64,000 nucleotides of DNA from Gonatopus flavifemur (Eukaryota; Arthropoda; Insecta; Hymenoptera; Dryinidae). The notes under the pieces were generated by a model, which saw only the letters and a list, made by a program, of their open reading frames with translations, was not told the DNA's origin and ran no database searches. Shown piece by piece: positions 31,655 to 44,114 of the stretch. The stretch lies in the NCBI GenBank assembly GCA_018340375.1, contig JAFFJZ010000001.1, forward strand, positions 64,968,001 through 65,032,000. Reading direction: 5' to 3'. A program made the position numbers and the translations under genes. Every line of letters starts with the position of its first letter. Within the stretch, counting starts at the first letter, position 1.

Positions 31655-31803
31655 CCCGACACACAAATGGCCCGAAGGATAGTTGACCCGAATTTCAAAG
31701 TCCCGACATTCGCTGATTGATCAATTTCTAGCATTGAATTCTATACATACTGGAATGAGCACTCCCTAGATTAGCGCCGTCAGAGAGAGAAGTCATATAC
31801 GCA

Positions 31804-31982
31804 CCCTGTAAAAACAAAATCATTCAAACCGATCGATGGTGCAAATCTCTGATTAAAAATGATTCAAACTTATTCAGAATCATTCAATGCTCGAGCAGCT
31901 AATTCGAAATCTGCACATTTCTCATTAGAAAAATTTCATTTCAATGAGAATCAATGGTTTTAATGATTTCTTTTTTACAGGG
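31804..31982. mobile_element. Element with CCCTGTAAAAA ends in the left arm of the outer foldback
   Basis: Left CCCTGTAAAAACAAAATCAT; right, read inward, CCCTGTAAAAAAGAAATCAT. The trinucleotide GCA precedes the left end, and GCA overlaps the right boundary in GGGCAG. The corresponding point of the opposite arm is uninterrupted, which supports insertion after the outer foldback formed. Length 179 bp. Confidence 0.75.
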
Positions 31983-32010
31983 CAGTGAATGTACGACAGT
32001 CATCGCCTCA

Positions 32011-32143
32011 CCCCGGGTACTCATGCTAGCGACTGTCGCGCACGACATCATTAGAAGGAGAAAGAGGAAAGATGTTTTCAACTCGGATCTCTTTTTCTTC
32101 TAATGATGTCGCGCGCGACAGTCGCTGGCATGAGTACCCGGGG
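32011..32143. repeat. GC-rich near-perfect palindrome at the centre of the outer foldback
   Basis: Left arm CCCCGGGTACTCATGCTAGC; right arm is the complement ending CATGAGTACCCGGGG. Pairing continues through GCGACTGTCGCGC(A/G)CGACATCATTAGAAG with one or two mismatches, around a purine-rich loop (about 32056-32094). It is far more GC-rich than its surroundings. Confidence 0.85.
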
Positions 32144-32145
32144 TT

Positions 32146-32223
32146 ACCCTGCCACTTACTACCTTAGCTAAAAACATGGATGATTTCCACAATTTTTGTA
32201 GCAAAGGTAGTAAGTGGCAGGGT
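32146..32223. repeat. 78-bp palindrome adjacent to the GC-rich one
   Basis: Left ACCCTGCCACTTACTACCTT; right is the exact complement (AAGGTAGTAAGTGGCAGGGT). Loop of about 38 bp. Confidence 0.85.
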
Positions 32224-32471
32224 CAGGCGATGTCTCTTATATATTCACTGCTTTTTCTCTCTCTGACGAAGAATTTCTATTGAATATCTGGGGAGTGCTC
32301 ATTCCAGTATGTATACAGTTCACTGATTTCTAGTAACTTACTGGAGGTTCCCGAGGAATTGACCACTCAGCGAATTTCGGAACATTGAAATTCGGGTCGA
32401 CTGCCATTCGAGCCACTTGTATGTTGGGATTACTGGTGGCTACCGAAAAAGATTCCGAGATGACACGCGGA

Positions 32472-32720
32472 GAATTCTTTCCCAAAAACAAGAATAAAAT
32501 TCTTCAAGAACCCTTTTCGAACTGATGAATTCGTAAAGAGCTCTGGAGGAGTTCAATATTTGGGACATCAACGATTTCTTTGAGAATGCTGAAAGTATTG
32601 TTTTAGTACTCTCGAAGCATTCGTTGATGTCTCAAACATTGAACTTTTCCAGAGCTCTTTATAAATACCTTAGTTGGAAAAGAGTTTTTGACGAATTCTC
32701 TTCTTGTGCTTGAAGAATTC
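32472..32720. repeat. Inverted repeat upstream of Ptp69D
   Basis: Arms meet near 32600. The left has AAAGAGCTCTGGAGGAGTTC and GACATCAACGA; the right has the approximate complement (TCGTTGATGTC ... GAACTTTTCCAGAGCTCTTT). The outer parts GAATTCTT and AAGAATTC also pair. It ends about 430 bp before the Ptp69D start codon. Confidence 0.7.
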
Positions 32721-33145
32721 TTCGTGTATTATCTGGGTTGATCCGGAGCAAGTTTCTGATACGATCGGAAGCACCCTCTACCGTCGGAAACACTAATTTA
32801 CCGTTAATGACGTCTAGGTGAATATTTGAACGCAGCATCAGAATCGAAATTTCGAACACGACCACAGATCCATGGTCCAAACTCGTTGATGAGTTTACGC
32901 ATCCTATAATTGCTTATGATCGACGGTGTTTAAAATCTTCATGATCCGGAAAAGTCGCGTCGCGCGTTGTTATGTATCAATGAAAATGCATTAAATAATC
33001 GCGTATCGTGTATCAAATGGTGAAAGGGGACAAAAAAACTACGTTATGGGCCTGCAATAGGAATTGAATACCATCAAAACAAAAGGCAGGAAGCAGAATT
33101 GGGCCTGGGATCATAAGCGCTCACGCCCGGTGCTGTCACGACGCC

Positions 33146-36100
33146 ATGTTTCCCCGAAGCAGTACATTAATGCCTGGGATATCTTTACCGATGTTTTGTT
33201 TCTTCGTTCTTGTCACAGCCGGTTTCGATGAATCAGGTAAATCAACAAATTCATTACCGATTCGTGTCTTGTATTCATTTTCATTCTTCGCCGCAACAAC
33301 AAGTGATATTTCCTTCATTTACTGCACCTATTTTTGGCTTTTGCACAGAAGCAGAATACAATGCATTATCAATTTGACAGCAATACACAACAGTTGTTGC
33401 TAATTTCCGATATCTCTCGTTTGTTTTCAATTCTATGAAGAATTGTGTATCGTTCCGTGCGGTTGATAACATTTTTCTGTACGTAAAAACACGTGTAGTT
33501 TACGTTTATACACGCCATGTGCGATTGATCGTGTATATTGTTTTTTATGTTTCTAATCTTTCATTCGAATGTTTTCATTCTTTGACATATAGCCAATCAA
33601 AACGTGTGTTGAATTTTTCATCGTATTCTTTACACAACGAAACCTTAGTATTCTTCGTAATCAAACAACATATCACATCTACAATAATGAACAATCAATT
33701 ACTGCATTTTCATTGAAATTATATACCTTTTTTTTTCGTTTCATTATTGAAACATTTTTCATTTATTAGTAAAAATTTTAAAAATCAATGTTCCATTCAT
33801 TGATTTCCATCATCTCACAAGTATTCATTTGTCTCAACAAATCTACATTTGGTGATTCATGACAATTGTATTGGTCATAATAGTATATATCGCTATACAA
33901 AGCTATTGTTATCACTACTTTTAGAATATTTATTTGATCAAGAGAAAATTAATCAACCATTCGACAAAATACTCTGAAATACAATTTATTTATTCAAAAT
34001 ATTATTTGAAAAATTGTTAACATCATCTTTGCCATATGTATACTCGATGTTGCTGAAGTTTGAATCGTTTATTGAAACAAATTAGTAATCAAATAACTAA
34101 ATATTCAACTATTACTCATTAATCGGTGAAGGTACTATCCTTGTACTTTTGCAATTGGTTATTCCTTGATTGTAGTTTGTCAGAATAAATTCCCAAACAC
34201 TTGAAGTATAGAAATAATTTCTGCCTTATCGTTTAATCGATCTCATACAGACTTCATAAAGGTGGATATTTTGATTTTGAGCCAGAGAGCAAAGGGTTTA
34301 CCATAAGAAATGTTCCAAGATAAGTCCCAGATATTGCAATGATATATTTCCTAATATAGAATAAAAAAAGAATTAACTATTTAGATGTTAATTATTCTGG
34401 GTAATCGTATAGCCATTGAATATATCAGCAAACTTATTGCCTAATTTACTGAATTCAGAAGTCTGACGGTTAAAGCTCTCTGGAATTTTGTTCAAAGATT
34501 TTTGAATTTGATCTCAGAAAGATATTCGCTAAAATTTAATATGGAAACAGAAAGAAAGAGTCCACGTCTCGTCATAGAGATATTAACTGTTTTGAAAATA
34601 ATTTGTCACCATTCGTCCCCATTTATTTAATAATTACAATCATAAATTTGTGAAACCAAGTGTGAACAAATAATTATATCATCTTTTATCATTATGACTG
34701 GATTTTAATAGTTCACTCTATCATTTGAGGATGAAAGAAGAAAGAGAAACGTTGAATTTTCGTTCGATGATGTTCAAAAACTTGTAATTATGATCTATTC
34801 AACTTGCATTTCAGTAGATAATTACTGAAATCACGTGCTAAAGGCAGAATTGTGGACTGCGTAGCTTTGAAAATGAATATTCACAACATCGGAGAAGGCT
34901 GCATGTCGTACCATAATTTTTACTTTCCAACTTGGGTTTTTTCGTAACTAGATTATAGATTAGATTACAAAAAGAATTATTATTCTATCAACTTAATTAA
35001 CTCATTACATTTAAATCGTTATACATTGTCTCATGAAGATATTAAAACCCAATTTTCAACCATGTTTCATTCTTCTATTCCTAGTGGGTACCTCAAACTT
35101 TGCTGTCTCTCAAGAGCATGAAATATCGTGAAGTATATCGAGTCATTGTGCTTTCGGAACAAACTTATTAACGAAAGTACAAACTATCTTGAAGTATTAT
35201 AGAAATTTACGTACTTATTGTATATATTCGTTTCATAAAACTTTGAACTCCTGTTGAGGAAAAACAAATTATTGTAATTAACGTTAACAAAAACAACTTG
35301 ATTTTTCGTACATTTCCAACATTTGGGGACGTATAAATGAGGGAATTTGTTACATAATGAAACATCTAAAACTCATTTTGAACAATAAAACTCGAGAATA
35401 AATGTAGAGAAATGCTTGAATGACGAGAATATTGAAAATAATATATAGCGCGCATGCCCGCAAGATACTCTTTCATGAACTTAATTACAAATACCATACT
35501 AGAATCATGAATTTCAACGTTTATTTGGTCGATAATCTGTTCCTCTTCCACCTATTGGAATCTTTTTGAAAAAATCTGTATGTTTCATGGTTTTTGTGGA
35601 GATATGTTGTTTTTTATACTCTCAAAAATCGTTTTCAAATCCCACAATTCAATATAAAATACCATGTTCCTAGTCATACTTTCAACTTTTTATTTCTCAA
35701 TAAATATTTTCATTGAAGGTGGCATTGTTAATTTGGAGATGATGAATTTTTCCTAAGAATTCAATATACAAAACTGTTTTGCAAGGGTTGGTCTTTGAAA
35801 GCAGAATTTAATCCGATACTCGTTTTGATTTCAACAAATCCCATTTGAAAGAAATATTTTTCAAAATTTGAAATGCGAGTTTGTGCCGCAATAATTCCTA
35901 AAAATTCCAGATTTTCTTATGAATCCAATTTAAAGGAATCTTACATGTTTACTCAATCGATGCGCTGGCGTCTCCTTAAAATAACACAACAATTCTTTTA
36001 TCGGCAAGCAAAATCGAAGTTGAATTGTCACAATTCTGAACTATCGATATCATAGTATTATCGGTGCAATATTTCTAAATTGGACTATGAAAACTCAGCA

Positions 36101-39100
36101 AAGGGCGGCGTGACAATTTGTTTGATCTCGGTCCTTAATTATCATTGCCGATAATACTGCGATATGATATGATGCATGCTTGGATATGACAAATTTTCAG
36201 GGATTTGTTGATAAATGGGGTTGTTTGCTGTGAGATAATTGAAAATGAATGCCACGTTTTTTTCTATCCTCAGCATATTCATTAGAAATAAGTCCTAGCA
36301 ATAGAAACTTAAAGTTTCACGTTCTTTGTAGTTATCCGAATTATTTGAGCCTGAATCGAGTAAAACGTGTTTGTTCTCTTCTCGACATTGTTCATATAAA
36401 ATCTAGCGTAAATTGATTTCATTAAAATGGTTTGACCAAATGTTGTCAGAGTTCTTCATTGCCTTTTTCTCACATTCTCGATCAATTAAACCACAGAGAT
36501 GTTAACTTTCTTTGCCGTTGATGCAATTATGGTATCCAGAAGAGCTGATACATCACATTTTTACAGGACACAGCGGAGAAAGAATGAAGTATAATATGTT
36601 TTTCTTTTTTCAAAATTATTGTATTCTTTTTTTTTGCACAGTTTTAAAAGTTATTTTTGATTGTATATTGAAATAGAATTGAATTTTCATGAGTTCAACG
36701 AACAAAAATTTAATCTCCCGTTGAGAAAAAAAAAACAAGAAAAGGAATATTTTAATCTTTATATTACGTTCAAAGGTAAAATCTGAAGCGACACTTTGTT
36801 TGTAATTTTATTTGACAGATTCTTCGACTGAAGTAGAAAAAATAATTTATTAAATTTAATTCTTCAAGCCTCTTTGGATAAAATCTGACGTTACCTTCTC
36901 ATCATCGTCATCTTAGTTTATCTACCAATTGAAGCATTAACCAACCATTCTCTTCTTTTTCATTCGCCCTACATGTCCCATTCAACGCAATCTACGACTT
37001 TTGTTTCCATGAATACGGGTTACGCAATTCTTAATTACAACACTTCCTCTATTACAGATTAAAACATTTCTCCTTACACATGGTTGAAACGGTCCATTCA
37101 AAATTAGCGTCAACAGAGGAAACCTCTGAATTTGACAATTTCGTGTTTCCAACGACCTCTTTAGTAGCTATGCATAATAATTTGAAAAAATGACACAAAA
37201 GAGTTTTTCATATTTTACGTGAAGCGTTTGTTCATTTTACAGACACGAGTAAACCAGAAAATACTGAGCAAAATGTTAAAATATTACCAAGTCTTCAGAT
37301 AACGGTGTCACAGCACAATGAAGGAATCGAAGCTGGTAGTACTCCATCATTAACGTGCGCGCTAAACTTACCCGGACAAATTTGGTGGCATTTCAATGGG
37401 AAAAATCAAACTATCGTAGAAGAACCCGATTTCAGAGCACGACTGGATATCAAGAAAGCCAACAGAAATGATACAGGCAATTATACGTGTATGGCACAGA
37501 CCAATGAAGGATGGGACGTCGAAAAGACGATTTACATCAGAGTCATAGGTAGGTTTTCATATAACATTTCATTAGTCGTCGTTGATATTTATATAGAAAT
37601 ATCGTATTGACACTTCTCGTTTTAGAACCCGGAACAATAGATCCAGCAGAAAATTTCAAAGCAAACGCTACAAACGCAATGAACTTGACTTGCCATATCC
37701 ATGGTTATCCGTTAACAGATTTCAATTGGTTTAAAGTTAACAATTCAGAAATAAATGAAAATTTGAGAAACAATTCTGTGATAACGCAGGTTAACGAAAC
37801 GTATGTAATAATGAATCTCAATTTCAAAAGTGTGACCCGCAAAGATAACGGAACTTACGTCTGCGAGGCTCGTGATTACAATGGATTAATAAAAGCTGAG
37901 AGGCATTTATTTGTAATGGATGTACCTCAAATCAGAATCGATTTTATAATAGCCGTTGGCGCTGGAAGTATATTTCTCAACTGGACCGTGAACGATGGCA
38001 ACGACCCTATCCAAAATTATTATGTCTCAACAATGAAAACAGGAGCTGTAGCATCGGAATATTATCGAGAGGCTATAGGTGGTGGGAACACCAGTTGGGT
38101 ATTGAAAGGATTTGAGAGTAATACGGAATATAAAGTTACTTTGGGTGCTAAAAATGCTTACGGTGAATCTCAATCGAATGATTATAAAGTAATCAAAACT
38201 CTCGATAAAGGTATATTCTAACGCACTCATCTCCACATAATATAAACAATATTGAAATATCAATATCAATCCTTTGTTCTTCTTTCTTTTAGATCCGATA
38301 TTCGTGCCTAAAATTTATGTCAGCGGTGTTACCGACACTTCAATTACCATAGCATGGAATTTACCGCCGCCAAATCTGCGAGATCACGTACATTATTATC
38401 ATTTAAAAGTGATTTACGGGGAAGGGGAATCGAAGAAAAAACAAGCTACACATTTTGATCAAAAAGTCCATGTTTATGTATTCGTGGATCTCGATCCGGC
38501 GACATATTATAAATTTCAAATTGCGGCGTGCAGCGAATATACACATCAGTGCGGAAATTGGAGCGCGTTGGTGAATGGTACAACTCTGGATGGTGGTACG
38601 GTATCGAAGAAATTCATAATAACAATATTGATTTTCATTTTCTTTTCAATCATGTATTTTGTCGTTTATCCCACTGTCTCTCGTTACAGTGGCTAGTCCT
38701 CCTAAAAATCTATCAATCAATTGTCTATTCGATGTTATAAGTAGTACCAGCTTCATCTATATAACTTGGGAACATCCTGAAAAACCGAACGGTGTAATTA
38801 CACGTTATAATATTCAAGTAACTGGCGTAGCTAGGTACAAAAATGATTTGGGTAGAGAAAATATTGAGCATTGGGGACCATCGAATTTGAGCGTCACCGC
38901 CAAACGTAATGCCAGATTCGATAATGTACCTTCGAACACCAATTATACGGTATTTATTAATCCATTTATTTTCTGATGTAAATGCATTTGGTTCACTCAC
39001 AAGATATTGAATTTCATTAAAAGGTACGTATACACGGTGTCACGAGATCTCGCACTTCTGGAAAAAATGCTTCCGGTAATTGTACAACGCCTGTCACAGT

Positions 39101-42100
39101 TCCCGACAGAGATAGCCTTAATATGAGATCATGGAGGAAGATTGAAAATCAAGGAAGACAATTGTTTAAACTTTATGTACCTCGTATATCGGAGAGGAAC
39201 GGTCCGATTTGTTGTTATAGGATATTTTTAGTAAAATTAGCACCACACAAAACGGTTGCCGATCTTCCCCCGCCTCAAGAAATTGATGTGTATTCTTACA
39301 ACGATGCGCATACTTTGCCATCGGGTGGGGCGTACGTTGCGGAGGCATTCGACAGCGATCGCTTGTTGTCAGAAATTTTTCTTGGAGACGGAGAAACGTA
39401 TAACAACACATTTGCGTCTTGCGATCGATGCGTCGGCCTTAAACCTAAACCTTCACCGCCTGTATTGTACTTCGTTCCTGAAATTCAAACTCCCAAAACC
39501 ACGGTCGCTCCCACCACCGTGAGTACCACCATCGCTACCACCACCGGTGCTACAATTCCTTCCACGACTAGTCCTACTACCGCCAATCCTCCTACCGTCC
39601 CTTCCACCACTGTACCTCCAAAACTTTTGAACGCAACAGCAACGACTACGAGTACAACTCCATCGACATATAATTCAGAATTGGAAACTAATCCGTCTAC
39701 AATCATTCTCGAAACTACCACAGCAGTCCCAAGAGAACAAAATGAAAAAGTTGATTCGAGAAAAAGAAGAGAAAATCCTGTGGCGTCGAAAATGTTACCC
39801 GTTGAAGCATTCTTAGATTCAAACATGTATCCTCCTCAAGATGGTTTTCTAGATGAACACTCCAATTACACTAGTTTCATCGAAGTTATAGGTATTAACA
39901 GCTTTCGTCTTGGATTTGATTTTTCCAACTTTTCATATTGATCAGTTGTACATTGATTTGAAGCGAATAATGTTTATTGATTTATTGTAATTATTTTCAA
40001 CAGTTCTTGGAAAGGGACAAAATGAGGTGATACCTGCATACAGTAGTTATTTAAATCCTCTCTACGGAGGTTCGGATCCGCGAAGCATAGCAGCTGAAGA
40101 AATCCCGTCTCTTGGAATGGTTTTACAAATCTCTCTTGTACTTATCTTCATCATCCTTATATTATTAGTCGCACTTTGCGTACTACATAGATACACAAAA
40201 AGAGCTCAGCAAAGCGAGGAAATTATAACGTTGAGAAATAGTTTCAGGTGAGTGTTAAGATCTTTGTTTCATTGAAATCACGTAGCACATTGTAGATACG
40301 AAGATGATTTGTATTCACGAGTTTCCCTATCCAACTTATTCCGTACTTTATTGTATAAACGTGGAATATAGAGTTGTTCTTATGATATTTTTCTTATTTT
40401 CCCTCTGTTGAATTCAAAGCATTTCTGTATTTAAGTTATTCCAAATGGCTTCATAACTCGACGAATACCTTTCTTTCTTTTCAACTTGAAAGATTAAGAT
40501 CAACAATTGATTCTAACCAAGTACTAGGTTTTATTGCAAGATATTTGTTGGAATCTGTTGGAAAAATACATTCGATGATTGTTTCTTCAAAATTAAAATG
40601 ACAGACGGAAGCAGACAAAAATCAGTTTTTGACTGGATTTCTGTTTTCTCATGGTTTATCAAAAGCTAACGAATTTCTTATTAATGGGTAATTAATGGAT
40701 GCCTTTTTTTCCTAGGCATCTTTGCAGGAGTTTACGTGGAAGACATCAGCTCGTTGCCGCAAGTCCCCCCGATATGCCACCGATAGCGAAAAACGAATTA
40801 CTGCAATCGTATCTCGAACGTCATCGTGATTCCGATTATGGTTTTCAGCATGAATTTGAATTGCTACCCGATAAATTCACCGACAGAACGACAAGAGCTT
40901 CGGAAGCACGTGAGAATCTTTACAAAAATCGTTATCCGGATATCAAATGTTACGATCAAACCCGAGTGAGGTTAACTCAAATCGACGGTATATGCGGATC
41001 GGATTATATCAATGCAAATTTCGTTTTGGGATACAAAGAGCGTAAGAAATTCATATGCGCTCAAGGCCCCATGGAAAACACGGTTTGTGATTATTGGAGA
41101 ATGATATGGGAACAACATTTGGAAATGATACTGATGTTGACGAATCTCGAAGAATATTCTAAAACGAAGTGCGCCAAATATTGGCCCGACAAAAATGAAA
41201 TTAAAGATTTCGGAGATATAACTGTCGAACATGTCCAGGAGAGAGCATATTCGGATTATGTTGTTCGTGAATTGAAGATGACGCGTACCGGAGAAAGAGA
41301 TGCGCGAACGATCGTGCAATATCATTTCCTCGTGTGGAAAGATTTCGTAGCGCCGGAACATCCTCACGCGATATTGAGGTTCATCAAAAGAGTAAATGAA
41401 GCTTATTCGTTGGAAAAAGGGCCTATATTGGTGCATTGTAGCGCGGGAGTCGGTCGAACGGGAACTCTAGTTGCTCTAGATTCCTTGTTGCAACAATTAG
41501 CCGAGGAAAATCAAGTATCCATATTCAACACGGTGTGCGATTTAAGACATCAGAGAAACTTTTTGGTTCAATCTTTAAAACAATACATTTTCATTTATCG
41601 CGCCCTCATGGAAATGGCGCAATACGGTGATACAGAAGTTTCATTATCTCAGCTTAAATGTACAATCGAGAAATTGAGACAAAGAGACAATGGTAAAGAA
41701 AAGTGTAGAATGGAAGAAGAATACGATGTAAGTATCAATAGCGAGGGAATGAAATATTTCAGAGATTAATGATAATATTCATTCATTTACAGAAAATTAG
41801 TTCTGTGCTGGAAGATCGAAAGTCTTTCTCCGTTGGCGGAGGTGAAGAGAATAGATCCAAGAATAGAAGTGAATTGGTCATACCTTATGACAGAAATCGT
41901 GTTATACTTACACCCGTTTCCGGTAGAGAACATTCGACTTATATAAACGCTTCCTTTATCGAAGGCTATGACAATTCAGAATCATTTATCATCACTCAAG
42001 ATCCTTTAGAATCCACTATACAAGACTTTTGGCGGATGATTTCGGAACAATGCATTCCCACTATTGTCATGCTCTCTGACGTAAGATTTGTCATTTATTT

Positions 42101-42851
42101 TCTTTATGAGATTATTGAAAAATGATAAGTATTATAAGTTTTATATGTTTTGCGTAAATAATCAAAAGGCACGCAATTCATATGAATAAAATCATATTCT
42201 TAAAATCTTGTTTCACGATATCAGAATAAATTGAAATTAATTTGAACACAGCTTAGCGAAGGGCCACGAAAATGTCCTCGTTATTGGCCAGACGATGAGA
42301 TCCAATACGACCATATAAGAGTTTGTTACATTCAAAGCGAGAGTTGTCCGTATTATACTAGACGTGAATTCAACGTTTCAAACACAAAGACTGATGAAAA
42401 TGTAGTTGTGACACAATATCAGTATCATGGATGGCCGACGGTGGAGGGTGAAGTACCTGAAGTGACACGTGGCCTCATTGAACTCGTAGATCAAACGCTT
42501 ACCAATGATGCTGAATTAAGTGGCTCATTAGTCGTCCATTGTAGTTATGGATCGGATAGGAGTTCGATGTTCGTTGCGCTTAGTATATTGGTTCAACAAT
42601 TGAGAACCGAAAAACGTGTAGATATTTTCACAACAACTAAAAAATTACGTTCACAGAGACACGGCATGATTAGCTCTTTTGTAAGTATCATCATCATCAT
42701 CATCATTATCATCAAAAATCATTCGAAAATATGAAAACAATCGTTCACCGTACATTCTTATTTTTTACAGGCTCAATACGAATTTTTACATCGCGCTATT
42801 GTGAATTACGCGGATCTTCATAATTTAGCCGATGACGAGCCGGTTTCTTAA
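33146..42851 (+). CDS. Ptp69D: Receptor-type protein tyrosine phosphatase, Ptp69D type
   Basis: A neuronal cell-surface phosphatase implicated in axon guidance in Drosophila. Eleven coding exons join in frame: 33146-33236, 37243-37548, 37626-38210, 38293-38595, 38690-38949, 39024-39891, 40004-40247, 40716-41727, 41793-42080, 42252-42680, 42771-42851, giving about 1,488 residues. The donor of exon 4 could be 38592 instead. Order: signal peptide (MPGISLPMFCFFVLVTAG), two Ig domains (CALNLPGQIWWHF..GNYTCMA; CHIHGYPLTDFNWF..GTYVCEA), three fibronectin-III domains, a membrane-proximal region with a Thr-rich stretch (about 674-748) and an RKRR site (about 761-764), a transmembrane helix (about 843-866), then two phosphatase domains. 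D1 has HCSAGVGRTG with Cys about 1127 and Arg about 1133. D2 has HCSYGSDRSS but lacks the WPD aspartate. Many N-glycosylation sequons are present. Intron 1 (4 kb) separates the signal exon. The domain order matches Ptp69D rather than LAR. Confidence 0.95.
34050..34125. repeat. Truncated GTTGCTGAAG-family copy in Ptp69D intron 1
   Basis: TGTTGCTGAAGTTTGAATCG followed by TTTATTGAAACAAATTAGTA matches the left ends of elements at 47751 and 49121. The right half was not found, so this copy is partial. Confidence 0.6.
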
Positions 42852-43500
42852 TATAAAACAATTAAAGACTTGTAAATTTTTTTTCTAAAGCGGGGGGCGT
42901 CTATTCGATGCAAAACACAAATATGTTTATATATAAACAATGTAGATCTGTGGAAAAAAAAAACACTGTGAATGGTTCAAGTTAATTCGAATGAGAGGAG
43001 CAACCAAAGAAGTTGTCGCGGTGATAATCGATAGATCAACGTCGTCATTCGGATAAATTGAAATTCTTCGACGTCAAAGGATGGTGCGTAAAGGAGAAGT
43101 GTGCGGATGTTTATTTAAGAAGAGCTTGGACAATAAATTTGCAGGCTGTATTTCCACCTACTATGTATGTATTAAAAAACAATTATCAAGTCTACTTCGT
43201 ACAATAGCACTTAACAGGTATAAGAATTTGTATGATTATAATGTATATGTCATTCATTTGGAACATAAAACACATATATCACACAATATACACACTAAAA
43301 ACAAAAAACACTACACATACATCACACAATGTATACACGAACAACATATATAGGTATACAGGCTATGAATCGTATTGATGACTGACAGTTGTTTTACTAC
43401 TGTGACCAATGGTTTATAATTTTTCATGAGATTGTATAAAATGAAATTAGTTTTCATATGTTGTTTTGTACATTTTTAAAACGAAGAATAAAATTCGCTG
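42852..43500 (+). other. Ptp69D 3' untranslated region, with poly(A) signal candidate
   Basis: AT-rich sequence after the stop codon with a canonical AATAAA at 43487-43492. Short open frames here have no recognisable homology. The exact cleavage site cannot be placed. Confidence 0.5.
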
Positions 43501-44114
43501 TACTCATTCGTAATGCCATATGAACTAAACGAACAGCTAGTTGAATACGGATATGCATCCCTGTACAAAGAGAAAAGATTCATTTGACAGAAACTGAAAC
43601 AGCGAAGAGTCTCGAAGGGTCACAATCGGATTTGAATTTACGTGAAATGGTTCTTGGCCAACCGCTGTTTCAATCTCTCACGTGGGTTAGCATCTTTTCT
43701 TGTCGCAGGATCATAAGAATGCATACACAACACAATGACATGTTCGAGTAATTTAAGAATTTGACAATGAATAACGGCGCGTCAAGAGAAAAAAAGCTGT
43801 TCCGAAAAAAAGTATTTGTGATTATCGAAACAGCTTTACCTCTGTTTGTATCTCTATTTATTTCTCTTTCTCTCTCTCTCTCTCTCTCTGTTTCTCTTTT
43901 TTGTACATCGATTAATAAAAATATAAATACATGCACCCTAGAAACGCGTATTAGTTTGAATTATCGGCATTTTTTCATGACTTTTCCATTAATACAATTA
44001 TTGCTGTACCGTGTAGAGTTAATTGCAAAAACGCGCTTTATCACGATATTTCGTATGTGCATGTGTATATATTATATACAAACGAAACGTGCATAATTCG
44101 TTATAAGATACTAG

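Larger units (their letters stand above)
31348..32444. mobile_element. Large outer foldback carrying five secondary palindromes
   Basis: The outer arms are GGTAGCCACCAATAATCCCG at left and, read inward from 32444, GGTAGCCACCAGTAATCCCA. Arm pairing resumes at 31663-31766 (ACACAAATGGCCCGAAGG ... ACATACTGGAATGAGCACTC) against 32290-32420, and at 31984-32010 against 32222-32260. Each gap in pairing coincides with a separate insertion: 31372-31654 and 31804-31982 in the left arm, 32011-32143 and 32146-32223 near the centre. The flanks GAAAAATT and GAAAAAGATT are similar and may be a decayed duplication. Non-coding. Confidence 0.8.

Noticed and set aside
31241..31720. Two adjacent plus-strand open frames (74 and 84 codons)
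   Set aside because: They span the boundaries of nested foldback elements and show no protein-like conservation.
39485..39826. Val-rich minus-strand open frame inside Ptp69D
   Set aside because: It is the antisense of the Thr-rich stalk (ACC/ACT codons) of Ptp69D.
40972..41436. 154-codon minus-strand open frame
   Set aside because: Shadow of the Ptp69D D1 phosphatase exon.
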